A stretch of DNA of 64,000 nt. It comes from Sulfitobacter donghicola DSW-25 = KCTC 12864 = JCM 14565. GTDB lineage: Bacteria; Pseudomonadota; Alphaproteobacteria; Rhodobacterales; Rhodobacteraceae. The stretch spans positions 2,728,001 through 2,792,000 of the forward strand of contig NZ_JASF01000005.1 of NCBI RefSeq assembly GCF_000622405.1, in the 5' to 3' direction. Of the stretch, positions 35,103-44,304 are shown one piece after another (position 1 is the stretch's first letter; the number at the start of each line of letters is the position of its first letter). A program made the translations under genes and the position numbers. Under the pieces are notes generated by a model that did no database searches, had not been told where the DNA came from, and saw only the letters and a program-made list of their open reading frames with translations.

Positions 35103-36599
35103 TTAAAACTCTTCTTCTTGCCCGTCCTGCTGCCATGGTTTCACAAGGTTGCCAAAACGGGTGAATTTACCTTCAAAGCTCAGCTCGACCGTGCCGATAG
35201 GGCCGTGACGCTGTTTGCCGATGACAACTTCGGCGCGCGCATGCAGGCGCTCCATCTCTTCTTGCCAGATCGCCATTTTATCCAGCTCGTGATCGCCCGG
35301 CTTTTCACGCTCTTTATAATATTCTTCGCGGAACACGAACATAACCACGTCCGCATCCTGCTCGATCGAGCCTGATTCACGCAGGTCAGACAGCTGTGGG
35401 CGCTTATCTTCGCGGTTTTCAACCTGACGCGACAGCTGCGAAAGGGCGATGACAGGGATGTCCAGCTCTTTGGCGATGGCCTTGAGGCCCATGGTGATTT
35501 CCGAAATCTCGTTCACGCGGCTTTCGTTGTTACCTGTGCCGCGCACCAGCTGAAGGTAGTCGATGATCAGCACATCCAACCCGTGTGTCCGTTTCAGGCG
35601 GCGCGCGCGGGCGGCCAGCTGGGAAATGGGGAGGGCGGGCGTGTCGTCGATATAAAGGGGGCAGGCCTCTAGCGCCTTGGCGGCGTCAACGAAACGTCTG
35701 AATTCGCCCTCGGTCATGTCACCGGAACGGATCTGGTGTGAAGGGATCTCGGAGGCTTCCGAAAGGATACGTGCGGCCAGCTGTTCGGCGCTCATCTCGA
35801 GGGAGTAAAAGCCAACCACACCGCCGTCCACAGCCCCCTCAGAACCGTCGGGCAGCTGGCCGCGTTTGTAGGCTTTGGCCACGTTAAAGGCGATGTTTGT
35901 TGCCAGCGATGTTTTCCCCATCGAAGGGCGACCAGCGAGGATCAAAAGGTCAGAGCGGTGCAGCCCCCCCAGCTTTTTGTCCATGTCGATCAAACCGGTC
36001 GAGACCCCTGACAGGCCACCATCACGCTGATAGGCGGTGTTGGCTACGTTAACAGCGTCCGTTACCGCCTTGAGAAAGCTTTGAAATCCGCTTTCGACCT
36101 GTCCTTGTTCAGCCAGTTTGTATAGTTGTTGCTCGGCCTCGACGATTTGCTCGCGGGGTTCCGAGGCGACATCAACTGTTGCCGCTTTGGCGGCGATGTC
36201 ACGCCCCAGCGCGATCAGGTCGCGGCGGACCGCCAGATCATAAATCATCTGGGCATAGTCACGCACCGCAAAGGCAGAAATCGCAGCACCGGCAAGGCGG
36301 GCCAGATAGGCAGGGCCGCCCAGTTCGCGCAGGCCCTCATCATCTTCCATAAACGCCTTGAGCGTTACAGGGCTGGCAAGGTTGTTTTTGGCGATCCGCG
36401 CGGCGGCGATTTCATAGATGCGCGCGTGTACCGGATCGTAGAAATGCTTTGGCCCGATGATCGAGGCAACGCGGTCGTAGATATCGTTATTCGTCAGGAC
36501 CGCGCCCAGCAGTTGCTGTTCGGCCTCAATGGAGTGAGGCATGGTTTCGGCCGCCTGCACAGCGATGCCTGTCGTGTTTACTGACGAAATCTCATTCAT
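35103..36599 (-). CDS. dnaB: Replicative DNA helicase
   Basis: 498-residue hexameric helicase that unwinds DNA at the replication fork. The N-terminal domain begins MPHSIEAEQQLLGAVL after a ~20-residue leader. The RecA-like domain carries LLILAGRPSMGKTSLA (Walker A), a Walker B in DVLIIDYLQLV, and DLRESGSIEQDADVVMFVFR. No intein insertion is present. GGGGTAAG precedes the start. Confidence 0.97.
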   Translation of the reverse strand: MNEISSVNTTGIAVQAAETMPHSIEAEQQLLGAVLTNNDIYDRVASIIGPKHFYDPVHARIYEIAAARIAKNNLASPVTLKAFMEDDEGLRELGGPAYLARLAGAAISAFAVRDYAQMIYDLAVRRDLIALGRDIAAKAATVDVASEPREQIVEAEQQLYKLAEQGQVESGFQSFLKAVTDAVNVANTAYQRDGGLSGVSTGLIDMDKKLGGLHRSDLLILAGRPSMGKTSLATNIAFNVAKAYKRGQLPDGSEGAVDGGVVGFYSLEMSAEQLAARILSEASEIPSHQIRSGDMTEGEFRRFVDAAKALEACPLYIDDTPALPISQLAARARRLKRTHGLDVLIIDYLQLVRGTGNNESRVNEISEITMGLKAIAKELDIPVIALSQLSRQVENREDKRPQLSDLRESGSIEQDADVVMFVFREEYYKEREKPGDHELDKMAIWQEEMERLHARAEVVIGKQRHGPIGTVELSFEGKFTRFGNLVKPWQQDGQEEEF

Positions 36600-36686
36600 A
36601 TCTTACCCCCGGATGTCCCGCCGGAGTGATAACGAAGCGGGCGCTGGCGCGCAAATTGTATGTTTTTGTGGATAACTGTGGGAAAG

Positions 36687-36723
36687 GCACGCGCCTCTAT
36701 ATCTTGCGATAAATGGCGCGTGC
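36687..36723 (-). terminator. Possible terminator of the pyrCE operon
   Basis: GCACGCGCC and GGCGCGTGC form a 9-bp perfect stem with a 19-nt loop, starting 17 nt after the pyrE stop and followed on the minus strand by CTTTCCC. The loop is long and the T run short, so confidence is limited. The rest of the gap to dnaB shows nothing else. Confidence 0.4.
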
Positions 36724-36739
36724 ACGTCAACCTATGGGG

Positions 36740-37417
36740 TTAGCCTTTGCGGGCTTCCTGCCATTCGCGGGGAGATTTAAGAAATTTTTCCACCTCGTCC
36801 AGCGTCTCGGTTGGGAAGCTGGCTTGGGCTTTTGCTTCGGCCAATACATCCCACCATGTGCAGAGGTGGTGCAGGGAAACCCCGTGATCGCCCAGTGTTT
36901 TTTCCGTTTCTGGGAAGATATCATAGTAAAAGATAACGGCCGTATGCGCACAGCTTGCGCCAGTTTCGCGGATCGCATCCACAAAGCTCAGCTTGGAGCC
37001 GCCGTCGGTTGTGAGGTCTTCTACCAGCAAAACGCGCTGACCTTCGCTCATGTCGCCCTCGATGCGGGCGTTGCGACCATAGCCTTTGGGCTTTTTGCGC
37101 ACATAGGTCATGGGCAGGGCCATCCGTTCAGCCACTAGCGCGGCAAAGGGGATGCCAGCGGTTTCGCCGCCTGCGATGTTGTCAAACGCCTCAAACCCTG
37201 CGTTGCGCATGACGGTGATGGTCAGAAAATCCATCAGGGTTGAGCGGATGCGCGGATAGCTGATCAGCTTGCGGCAATCAATATAGCTGGGGGATGGCAG
37301 GCCCGAGGCCAGCGTGTAAGGTTCGTCCGTGTTGAAATTCACGGCGCCGATTTCCAGCAGCATGCGCGCAGTGAGGCGCGCGATTTCAGAGGCGTCGGGG
37401 TAGGTTGTCGGGATCAT
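36740..37417 (-). CDS. pyrE: Orotate phosphoribosyltransferase
   Basis: 225-residue enzyme joining orotate and PRPP to OMP in pyrimidine synthesis. The PRPP motif is [15 protein letters not shown] near residue 125, and [20 protein letters not shown] forms the phosphate/ribose region. [17 protein letters not shown] is the catalytic loop. The start overlaps the pyrC stop by four bases, so the pair is translated together. Confidence 0.95.
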   Translation of the reverse strand: MIPTTYPDASEIARLTARMLLEIGAVNFNTDEPYTLASGLPSPSYIDCRKLISYPRIRSTLMDFLTITVMRNAGFEAFDNIAGGETAGIPFAALVAERMALPMTYVRKKPKGYGRNARIEGDMSEGQRVLLVEDLTTDGGSKLSFVDAIRETGASCAHTAVIFYYDIFPETEKTLGDHGVSLHHLCTWWDVLAEAKAQASFPTETLDEVEKFLKSPREWQEARKG

Positions 37418-38448
37418 TTAACGCTCCAGTGCAGCGGCATTGCGGGATCAAAGACCGTTACGGGGCCTTCGGGTGTGGGGATGTTTTCGGGGTAGGCAGG
37501 TGTTTCGCGGACCAAGGTCAGCGTGTCTTCGTTCACGGGCAGGCGATAGAAGGCAGGACCATTCAGCGAAGCAAACCCTTCCAGCTTGTCCAGCGCGCCG
37601 TCTTGTTCAAAGACCTCGGCGAGGATGGACATGGTGTTTGGCGCGGTAAAGCAACCCGCGCAGCCACAAGGCAGCAGCTTGTTCTCATCTGTATGGGGCG
37701 CGGAATCGGTGCCAAGGAAGAACCGAGGATCGCCAGAGGTGGCGGCAGCACGCAGGGCAATGCGGTGCTCTTCGCGTTTGGCGACGGGCAAGCAATAGTA
37801 GTGCGGCTTGATCCCACCCGCGAGGATGTGGTTGCGGTTGATCACCAGATGGTGCGTGGTGATCGTCGCGCCGAGGTTCTTGTCATTGGCTTTGACGTAA
37901 TCGGCGGCATTGGCGGTGGTGATATGCTCCATCACGACACGCAGCTCGGGGTGGTTGCGGCGGATGGGGTCTAGAACACGGTCGATGAACACGGCTTCGC
38001 GGTCAAAGATGTCAACATCGGCATTGGTGACCTCGCCGTGGGTGCACAGGGGCAGGCCGATTTCGGCCATTTTTTCAAGGACACCAGCGACTTTGCTAAA
38101 GTCGCTTACGCCCGAGGCCGAGTTGGTTGTTGCGCCAGCAGGGTATAGTTTGACGGCGTTGATCAGGCCCTCGGCATGGGCGGCAGCCACATCGGCAGGG
38201 TCGGTGTTTTCCGTCAGATACAAGGTCATCAGCGGGGTAAAGCTGTGATCCGCTGGGATCGCGGCCTGAATGCGGTCGCGGTAGGCACGTGCATCTGCGG
38301 CGGTGACCACGGGCGGCACCAGATTGGGCATGATGATCGCGCGGGCGAAGTGGCGGGAAGTATGCGGCATCACCGCGCGAAGCATATCGCCATCGCGCAG
38401 GTGAAGGTGCCAGTCATCAGGACGGCGGATCGTAAGGGTTTGTGTCAT
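37414..38448 (-). CDS. pyrC: Dihydroorotase (class II)
   Basis: 344 residues from the ATG at 38448 ([20 protein letters not shown]). It cyclises carbamoyl-aspartate to dihydroorotate. Zinc ligands are HLHLRD near residue 15, the carboxylated Lys in [14 protein letters not shown], and HGEVT and MEHITT further on. SAPHTDENK supplies the final Asp. The short, E. coli-type form is used, not the PyrC/AllB-like long form. Operon with pyrE. Confidence 0.95.
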   Translation of the reverse strand: MTQTLTIRRPDDWHLHLRDGDMLRAVMPHTSRHFARAIIMPNLVPPVVTAADARAYRDRIQAAIPADHSFTPLMTLYLTENTDPADVAAAHAEGLINAVKLYPAGATTNSASGVSDFSKVAGVLEKMAEIGLPLCTHGEVTNADVDIFDREAVFIDRVLDPIRRNHPELRVVMEHITTANAADYVKANDKNLGATITTHHLVINRNHILAGGIKPHYYCLPVAKREEHRIALRAAATSGDPRFFLGTDSAPHTDENKLLPCGCAGCFTAPNTMSILAEVFEQDGALDKLEGFASLNGPAFYRLPVNEDTLTLVRETPAYPENIPTPEGPVTVFDPAMPLHWSVK

Positions 38449-38481
38449 GGGCTGCGTGCTAGCACGCAAGGGGGCGCGGCG

Positions 38482-39420
38482 CTAGTCGTCTTCGCCGCTT
38501 GTCGTTTTGGTTTCGCTGGCCAGTCGGCGTGCAAAACGTGGTGCATGCATGCGGGATGTTACATTGTGCGCGAGGGCAACGGCCAATGTGTCGCGCTCTT
38601 CCGCGTCTAATGCGGCAAGAAGGTTGCGCAGGTAGGGCGTGTGAGACCGCCGCGCCCGCATCATCTTTGCAAAGCTGAGATCGTCCAAACGATCATCGGC
38701 GATCGCCAATAATAGGGGTACCAGTTGGCCCATTTCCAACAGATCGGTCTGGATCGCATTTCCCATGAAACGCAAGCGCAGCTTGGTCGTATTGGGGCGT
38801 GTAAACAGGGCGGCATGCATCGCATCCAGCTGTTCGCGCGGGTCATAAACCACATAAGCCATCGAGGCTGCGTCCAACATGTCTGGCGCATACCCAAAGC
38901 GCGAGGAAAAATCGGTCCGGCGCATTTCTAAAAAGCGGTCGTCCCATTCTGTTATGCGCGGATCAAGGCTGGCTTGGGGTTGGATGGCCAACACGCGCGC
39001 CTCTGGTGCCGAAACCGAGAAGGCCGCGGCAGCATAGGCACATGGACCAGCGCCATAGAAAATGATTTCATCGAATTCGTCAAAGAACCCGTCATCAATC
39101 AAGCGGTCAAAATAGCCAAATACGGCTGGGTCGCGAAACCATGTATCGCCGTTTGAGGCGATGCAGAGGTTGGACCAATCGTGGTCTTTCATCATTTCCC
39201 ACCCGAGCGGCTGGGCAAGGGGGGATAGGGCTGGAATGCCCTGAAGGGTTTCAAACGTCACCAACAGGGTGGACGAGCGTTCAATAAAAGCAGCGTAATG
39301 CCGCTTGCCGAGGTCTTCAAAATAGCCGTCTTCATCGCAGAGCTGTTCTACGGCATCCAGCCAGTCGGCTTTTTTCATACCGGCAAGCGATGTTTCAAAG
39401 TTCAGGCTGTTATCGGCCAT
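38482..39420 (-). CDS. Conserved protein of unknown function
   Basis: 312 residues, no signal peptide. The central part IIFYGAGPCAYAAAAFSV, followed by ARVLAIQPQASLDPRITEWD, has an alpha/beta-hydrolase-like rhythm with Cys at the elbow (GAGPCAY), but a full catalytic triad is not evident. The C-terminal third is helical and basic (FAKMMRARRSHTPYLRNLLA). Homologues may carry a PAPS reductase label, yet no ECGxH or CxxC motif of that family is present. It lies 33 nt upstream of the pyrC start on the same strand, so it may lead that operon. Confidence 0.7.
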   Translation of the reverse strand: MADNSLNFETSLAGMKKADWLDAVEQLCDEDGYFEDLGKRHYAAFIERSSTLLVTFETLQGIPALSPLAQPLGWEMMKDHDWSNLCIASNGDTWFRDPAVFGYFDRLIDDGFFDEFDEIIFYGAGPCAYAAAAFSVSAPEARVLAIQPQASLDPRITEWDDRFLEMRRTDFSSRFGYAPDMLDAASMAYVVYDPREQLDAMHAALFTRPNTTKLRLRFMGNAIQTDLLEMGQLVPLLLAIADDRLDDLSFAKMMRARRSHTPYLRNLLAALDAEERDTLAVALAHNVTSRMHAPRFARRLASETKTTSGEDD

Positions 39421-39519
39421 TGCGCGTCCTCAAAATTACCCCAACGCCAATGAATGCGCGGGGCTTTGCAAGGTCACTAACACTGCAATTGGGCAAAATT
39501 GCGGAAAATACCCGAAGAA

Positions 39520-40575
39520 TTACGGCTTCTTTTTATTTGCCCGCCGCGCGCGGTTGGCAAAATGGAACATAAATTGGGCTGCTTCTCTGGGAACGGGCTG
39601 TGACGGCGGCGTCATGAGCAGGCGCCCGAACAATGCGCGAAATGGCTCTTTTAGCATCAAGGTTTCGAATTGCTTCTTGCGCCATGCGACCGCGCTATTG
39701 TGCAAGTTTGACAGGGTTTCATCAGATAACATGGCTTGCAAAGCCTCAGAACGGGGTGCGGCAAGGCTCTGGATTGAGGTGTCTTCATTGGTGTTAAAGT
39801 TTCGCTCGACCCAATAGTCCAAGCCAAGGATGTGGTCACTATGAACCGCGCGCCCGCGATCTGCCTTGACCACATAGCTTTCTAATGCACCCAAAGGGTA
39901 GTGGTTGAGCTGAACAAGCCCGTAGTTGTCTTTGCTGAAGTTGGAAAAGATGCGTTTGTTTACGAATTGCTCGGGCAGGGGCTCTCCATTGCTGTCAAAC
40001 CAACGCGCATCCGCTTTCTTTTTCTCGTTAAGGTCACGGGGGCGATGGACGCCAGGTTTTTTATAGGTGCCATCGTTGCGGTACAGGGTTTTGAACATGG
40101 CAGAACGCCATGGCCAGTGCATGATCGCGGGCGCTGCTTTGGTAAAAGTATCCAGAACTGGCGCAGGAGAGTAACGGACCTGTCCATTTGCACCAAACAA
40201 CCGCCACGTAAGGGTGATCGCCGTGGCATCAGGAATAGCTGCGTGTAGCGCTGGTAAAGTGTGATCACCGCAATGGATGTTTACAAATTCATCCACATCC
40301 AGCGGTAAAATCCAGTCTGCTTTGCGGGTGAGTTTATGTTTGGCGGCGGTTTTTAGGGCCGTGAATTGGATGCCGCCATTGTCATAGGGGCCTTCATTTC
40401 GGACATGGGTGACGAGGCCCATCTTTTCCAATTGGTCCAGCATGGTATCGGTGCCATCCTGACAATCGTTTGAAAAGATCAGGAATTTGTCAAAACCCAC
40501 GGCCTGATGATGGGCCAGCCATTCCAGCAGGAATGCGCCCTCATTGCGGACACATAGAATTGCAAGGTGAGACAT
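39520..40575 (-). CDS. Glycosyltransferase family 2 (PF13704 type)
   Basis: 351 residues from the ATG at 40575. GT-A features: AILCVRNEGAFLLEWLAHHQ, FLIFSNDCQDGTDTMLDQLE, the metal motif PLDVDEFVNIHCGD, then TWRLFGANGQ and LVQLNHYPLGALESYVVKAD. Arg/Lys-rich at the C-terminus. It starts one base after the FkbM methyltransferase stop and is the last gene of a tightly packed cluster. Donor and acceptor are unknown; surface polysaccharide or lipid is likely. Confidence 0.85.
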   Translation of the reverse strand: MSHLAILCVRNEGAFLLEWLAHHQAVGFDKFLIFSNDCQDGTDTMLDQLEKMGLVTHVRNEGPYDNGGIQFTALKTAAKHKLTRKADWILPLDVDEFVNIHCGDHTLPALHAAIPDATAITLTWRLFGANGQVRYSPAPVLDTFTKAAPAIMHWPWRSAMFKTLYRNDGTYKKPGVHRPRDLNEKKKADARWFDSNGEPLPEQFVNKRIFSNFSKDNYGLVQLNHYPLGALESYVVKADRGRAVHSDHILGLDYWVERNFNTNEDTSIQSLAAPRSEALQAMLSDETLSNLHNSAVAWRKKQFETLMLKEPFRALFGRLLMTPPSQPVPREAAQFMFHFANRARRANKKKP

Positions 40576-40576
40576 C

Positions 40577-41275
40577 TTACCAAGCGCGCCGGAAACAGAC
40601 GACTTTATGCGTGGAGCCGCGCGCGTAATAGGCAAGGCCCGCGTCCATCATCGCCTTGAACACAGCATTCACGCCTTCGGGGCCGATATATTGGGGGTGC
40701 AATTCGATCATCGCGCCGCGCAGGCCTGTAAGGTCTAGCTGGGGCAGGAGGGTGGCCTCGGCCCCTTCAATATCTGCGATCAGGATGTTTGCGCCAATGG
40801 ATTTAAAGGTCTGTTTCGCATTCAGGACCTCTACCTTTACCTTTTCGACCTTTTCAGGCGTGTCCGAATCCAGCGGCTCCATCGAGGAGGACAGCAGGTT
40901 GTTGCGCACATAGAAATCTGCGCTGCCCTTGCGCGGGCCAAGAAGGGCGTTGGTCACATGGGCATTTGTCAGCTCGTTTGCCTCGTGAACCGAGCGGATA
41001 TAGGGGATGAGAGCGGGATTTGCCTCAAACGCATGCACTGCTTTGATCTTGCGGCGCGTGGCGACCAGAGTGGACATAAAGCCAATGCCAGCGCCCAATT
41101 CGATGACCGTGTCTTCGTCGCGGACCAGTTTGAGCACGCATTGCGCTTCTTTCGCCTCATAGCGGTTTTCGCGCAGGGCTGCGCGGAGCTGTCCGGTGAT
41201 GAAATGCCCGTCTTTTGGGAACTTCATGCCTTTTGACATGACATAGGGATCACGTGTTTGGATGGTGCCGTCCAT
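40577..41275 (-). CDS. FkbM family methyltransferase
   Basis: 232 residues. The SAM-binding core is TVIELGAGIGFMSTLVA near residue 58, then VHAFEANPALIPYIRSVHEAN and ILIADIEGAEATLLPQLDL, the FkbM pattern with DIEGAE as acidic motif. FkbM enzymes commonly O-methylate sugars or lipids. It abuts both glycosyltransferase neighbours (0 and 1 nt gaps), which suggests action on the same glycan. Cytoplasmic. Confidence 0.88.
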   Translation of the reverse strand: MDGTIQTRDPYVMSKGMKFPKDGHFITGQLRAALRENRYEAKEAQCVLKLVRDEDTVIELGAGIGFMSTLVATRRKIKAVHAFEANPALIPYIRSVHEANELTNAHVTNALLGPRKGSADFYVRNNLLSSSMEPLDSDTPEKVEKVKVEVLNAKQTFKSIGANILIADIEGAEATLLPQLDLTGLRGAMIELHPQYIGPEGVNAVFKAMMDAGLAYYARGSTHKVVCFRRAW

Positions 41276-43675
41276 TTAACTCTCCATATCCAGCGCAAGC
41301 GAATAGGCCACGCGCTCGGTCTCGGTTAGTTTGACCTCTAGGGCATCGCGGTAGAGGTCTGCGAATTCGGGGTTTTTATGTAGCTCTTCGGCTTTGGCGC
41401 GGTGCCATTCCAGACCCTTCTCATGCCAGCCGCGTAGAATATCGTCTTGCATCAGGCGGTCATATTCGGCCTGAAGGCGGGGAAGGTTACGTTTGATGGT
41501 AATGTCGCGGAAATCGGACCAATCCATGCGGATCCAATAGTTGATCCCGATTGAGCGGTCGACGTGCAAGGCGCGGCCGCGCTGGCGTTTGATCAAAAAG
41601 CTTTCGGCGGATCGCAACGCATAGTGGTTGAGCTGCAATAGATCATAGCCAATGGTCTTTTTAGAGGAGCGCCACCCGTTTGTGGCAACCTCTTTGGTCA
41701 TGTCCTTACCTGATCCGTTGACCCATTTAACTTTGTTTTCAAACCCTTCTTCTAGCTTGTTAGGGCGGTGGCAGGAAATTTTCTCATAGGCGCCGATGTT
41801 TTTGAACATCGTTTTGAACCCCCAAACCGTGTGTGGTTTCGGGCAGAATTTGGGGGCGCAGGTGTCAAATTGATCAATGACCAGTTCATCGTTCAATTTG
41901 GTCACGCCGTTATGGCCGAATAGGCGCCATGTCATGGCGATGTTTGTGGCGTCTGGAACCGCATCGAGGAAATCCTGAACCGTTCCGTTTCCACAGCGGA
42001 CGTTCATGAACTCATCCACATCGATGTGGATGATCCATTCGGCGTTCATAATCACCGGCTCTTTTAGCGATTGGTTTAGCGCATATTGCTGGGGCGAATT
42101 GCCTTTCCAGTCATCGTTGTTGCGGTGTTGCAAAACGCCCATTTCCTGAAGGCGATCCAGAATTTCAGAAGTGCCGTCGTCGCAACCGTTTGTATAAATT
42201 AGGAAATTATCCACCCCCATGGCACGGTGATAGGCGACCCATTCCGTGATATAGGGGGCTTCGTTTTTCATGCAGCCCACAATGACATTGCCTGAATTCC
42301 CTTCGGGCAGAACGCGAGGGGTAATTGGGGTATAGGCTGCGGCCAGCTCTTCTTCGTTGACCGAACCCATTTTGTTATGGGGGGCAAAGGAGGAGCTGCG
42401 CAGTTTTTCAAAATTCTGCACGGCGAGCGGGGGCATGATTTTGCGTGCGGTTTCGGTGAGACCATCGGGGGCGTCATCTTCTGCGCGCGGTGCTGCTTCT
42501 TGCAAGGCGGGAGCCTCAGCGGCGCTTGAGACCGTACCTGCCAGCCGCGCCAGATCGGCGGCGCGTTTTTGTTGCTCTTCGCGCGTGGCTTTGTCGATCC
42601 GCCACATAAAGCCCAGCAAATACTGCGAAGGGCGGAACCCGAACATGGGATCTGCCTCGCTCCAGCTTCCTTTTGCGCGGGGTGCTTTAAAGGTATCGGC
42701 GTTTAGGCCTTTGTGCTCTTTCAGTAGGGTTTTCAAAGCGGGGGCAAAGTGTTTGGTGATCGGGTGAAGGGAAGCCAGATCAATCGGCGGCCCGTCCACG
42801 GCGATATCCTGTATAAAGCTGCGCCAAAGCTGGCGGGGCAAAATCCGTTGCCTGCTGGCCAGAACTTGCAAGATCAGCGCGTTCATCTGTCTGCCACGGG
42901 CCAAGGTGGCCTCGGGCACGTCAGGTGGCATGGCGATGGCTTCGACCTTGCCGATATTCCCGTCGATCTGGAATGTTTTACAGATGGTTTCGGTGACTTC
43001 GCGGCTTGCAAATTCATCCGCATCGTAACTGTAAAGGTCAACCGAACCCTTGCCAAACACGTCTTCCCAAAACCCGACTAGGGCGGGTAGGTCTAACCAA
43101 TGGTTTGGGGCCTGTGTCTCGGCAAAGACACCAGCCGCCGGATCAATCTGCGGCGTGCGTTTGAGTGCTTCGGCCCACCAATCTGTTCCAACCAGATCAA
43201 GCTCGGCATCCAATGATATTCCGCGACCTTCCAAGATTTGCGATGCATAGCTGCGGGCAAGCATCCGTGTCGGCAGGTCTACATGGGCGATGACACGGAT
43301 GTCTTCGGATAACGGCGATAACATCGCATGCAGGCGCGCGAGCTCGGAGCGCGTGCGCAGGGCGTTTCCGAGTTGGGCGCAGGACAGGATCAATGTGTCA
43401 GGCTTGTGCTGGCCAACTTCGCGTTCAAGATCGTTGATCACGGCGTCCCGTAAAACGGCCTGTTTTTGGGGCGTGATATAGCCGCGATTGAACCGCAGCG
43501 GATCTACGTGGCCCGCATCGGTTGTCGCCATAAACAGGCGGGTGTGGTTTTTGTTCCCAGGGCTGCGGGCGAATAATACGCCTCTGCGGCTAAGCTGTTC
43601 GCGTTTGTCGGCCAGTACGGATTGGATACGTGCGGCGCTGACCTCTTCTGGTCCGATATGTAGATAGATGCGCAT
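41276..43675 (-). CDS. Fusion of a degenerate sulfotransferase-like domain with a GT2 glycosyltransferase
   Basis: 799 residues from the ATG at 43675, which overlaps the upstream sulfotransferase stop by one base. The N-terminal ~390 residues begin MRIYLHIGPEEVSAARIQ and continue SRRGVLFARSPG. This has the layout of sulfotransferases that start 'xxHIGxxKTGTTxIQ', but the PAPS loop is absent. An Ala/Glu/Pro linker follows. GT2 runs about 462-720: CMKNEAPYITEWVAYHRAMG, YTNGCDDGTSEIL, HIDVDEFMN (552-556) and LLQLNHYALRSAESFLIK. The N-terminal half may be a binding or scaffold module. The sulfotransferase relationship is inferred from layout. Confidence 0.8.
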   Translation of the reverse strand: MRIYLHIGPEEVSAARIQSVLADKREQLSRRGVLFARSPGNKNHTRLFMATTDAGHVDPLRFNRGYITPQKQAVLRDAVINDLEREVGQHKPDTLILSCAQLGNALRTRSELARLHAMLSPLSEDIRVIAHVDLPTRMLARSYASQILEGRGISLDAELDLVGTDWWAEALKRTPQIDPAAGVFAETQAPNHWLDLPALVGFWEDVFGKGSVDLYSYDADEFASREVTETICKTFQIDGNIGKVEAIAMPPDVPEATLARGRQMNALILQVLASRQRILPRQLWRSFIQDIAVDGPPIDLASLHPITKHFAPALKTLLKEHKGLNADTFKAPRAKGSWSEADPMFGFRPSQYLLGFMWRIDKATREEQQKRAADLARLAGTVSSAAEAPALQEAAPRAEDDAPDGLTETARKIMPPLAVQNFEKLRSSSFAPHNKMGSVNEEELAAAYTPITPRVLPEGNSGNVIVGCMKNEAPYITEWVAYHRAMGVDNFLIYTNGCDDGTSEILDRLQEMGVLQHRNNDDWKGNSPQQYALNQSLKEPVIMNAEWIIHIDVDEFMNVRCGNGTVQDFLDAVPDATNIAMTWRLFGHNGVTKLNDELVIDQFDTCAPKFCPKPHTVWGFKTMFKNIGAYEKISCHRPNKLEEGFENKVKWVNGSGKDMTKEVATNGWRSSKKTIGYDLLQLNHYALRSAESFLIKRQRGRALHVDRSIGINYWIRMDWSDFRDITIKRNLPRLQAEYDRLMQDDILRGWHEKGLEWHRAKAEELHKNPEFADLYRDALEVKLTETERVAYSLALDMES

Positions 43676-44304
43676 CAGCTTGCCTTGTTTTGCGAATTTG
43701 CGTTGGCTTGGCCCCACCATGGCAATTCGGCGTTTACGTGTTTTGCCACTAGGGCATGGGCGTTTGCATCCGCCACGTCATATTCCATAAACGCTGGATC
43801 ACCAGCAAAGATCGCCTGTAGGTGGGCGTAATGCCCATCGATCCATTGAATGCGTTCACGGCTGGTTTCGCCGTAGCCTTCGGGCAGACCGGGAATGTCA
43901 GAGGCAGGCAGGCGGTCGGTGCCCAGATCGGACCACGCCAGCATGGATTGCGAGACATCCCAGCTATCGCGCCGCGACGCGAGGAAACGCACCTCGGGGT
44001 GGTGTTTGCGTATGGCGTCGATGATCGCAAAATCCATCTGCGGCCAGAGGGATTTCCCATTGCGCAAGCAGCTCAGCTCGGTCACGGCGGTGAAATCCTC
44101 AAAAAGGGCGGCAGGATCACCGCTTTGGAAGTAACCCTGATAGAGAAGATCCGCGACAAAGGCGTTTTTGAGGGATTTTGTTTCGGTTTGGCGGGCGCGG
44201 ATACGGTGATCGGCCACTTTGAAACCTGCGATTTTCAGGGCGCGGGCTAGGGTGGTTGTCCCTGTTTTCGGCAGCCCCAGATTGACGACTTTGAGGGTGC
44301 TCAT
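43675..44304 (-). CDS. Sulfotransferase family protein
   Basis: 209 residues. The 5'-phosphosulfate loop is intact: KVVNLGLPKTGTTTLARAL at residues 5-23. The 3'-phosphate region is FLASRRDSWDVSQSMLAWSD near residue 108. This fits the small bacterial sulfotransferase group that uses PAPS to sulfate sugars or lipids. It overlaps both neighbours (ATGA with the upstream GT, TGATG with the downstream fusion). Substrate presumably the glycan built by this cluster. Confidence 0.85.
   Translation of the reverse strand: MSTLKVVNLGLPKTGTTTLARALKIAGFKVADHRIRARQTETKSLKNAFVADLLYQGYFQSGDPAALFEDFTAVTELSCLRNGKSLWPQMDFAIIDAIRKHHPEVRFLASRRDSWDVSQSMLAWSDLGTDRLPASDIPGLPEGYGETSRERIQWIDGHYAHLQAIFAGDPAFMEYDVADANAHALVAKHVNAELPWWGQANANSQNKAS

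Noticed and set aside
35103..36599. Possible intein in dnaB
   Set aside because: The helicase motifs are continuous and the length of 498 residues is normal.
38482..39420. Phosphoadenosine phosphosulfate reductase label for the 312-residue protein
   Set aside because: No ECGxH, CxxC or PP-loop motif is visible. I left it as unknown.
41276..41661. tRNA or small RNA inside the GT fusion gene
   Set aside because: No tRNA-like T-arm or terminator structure; the sequence is well explained as coding.
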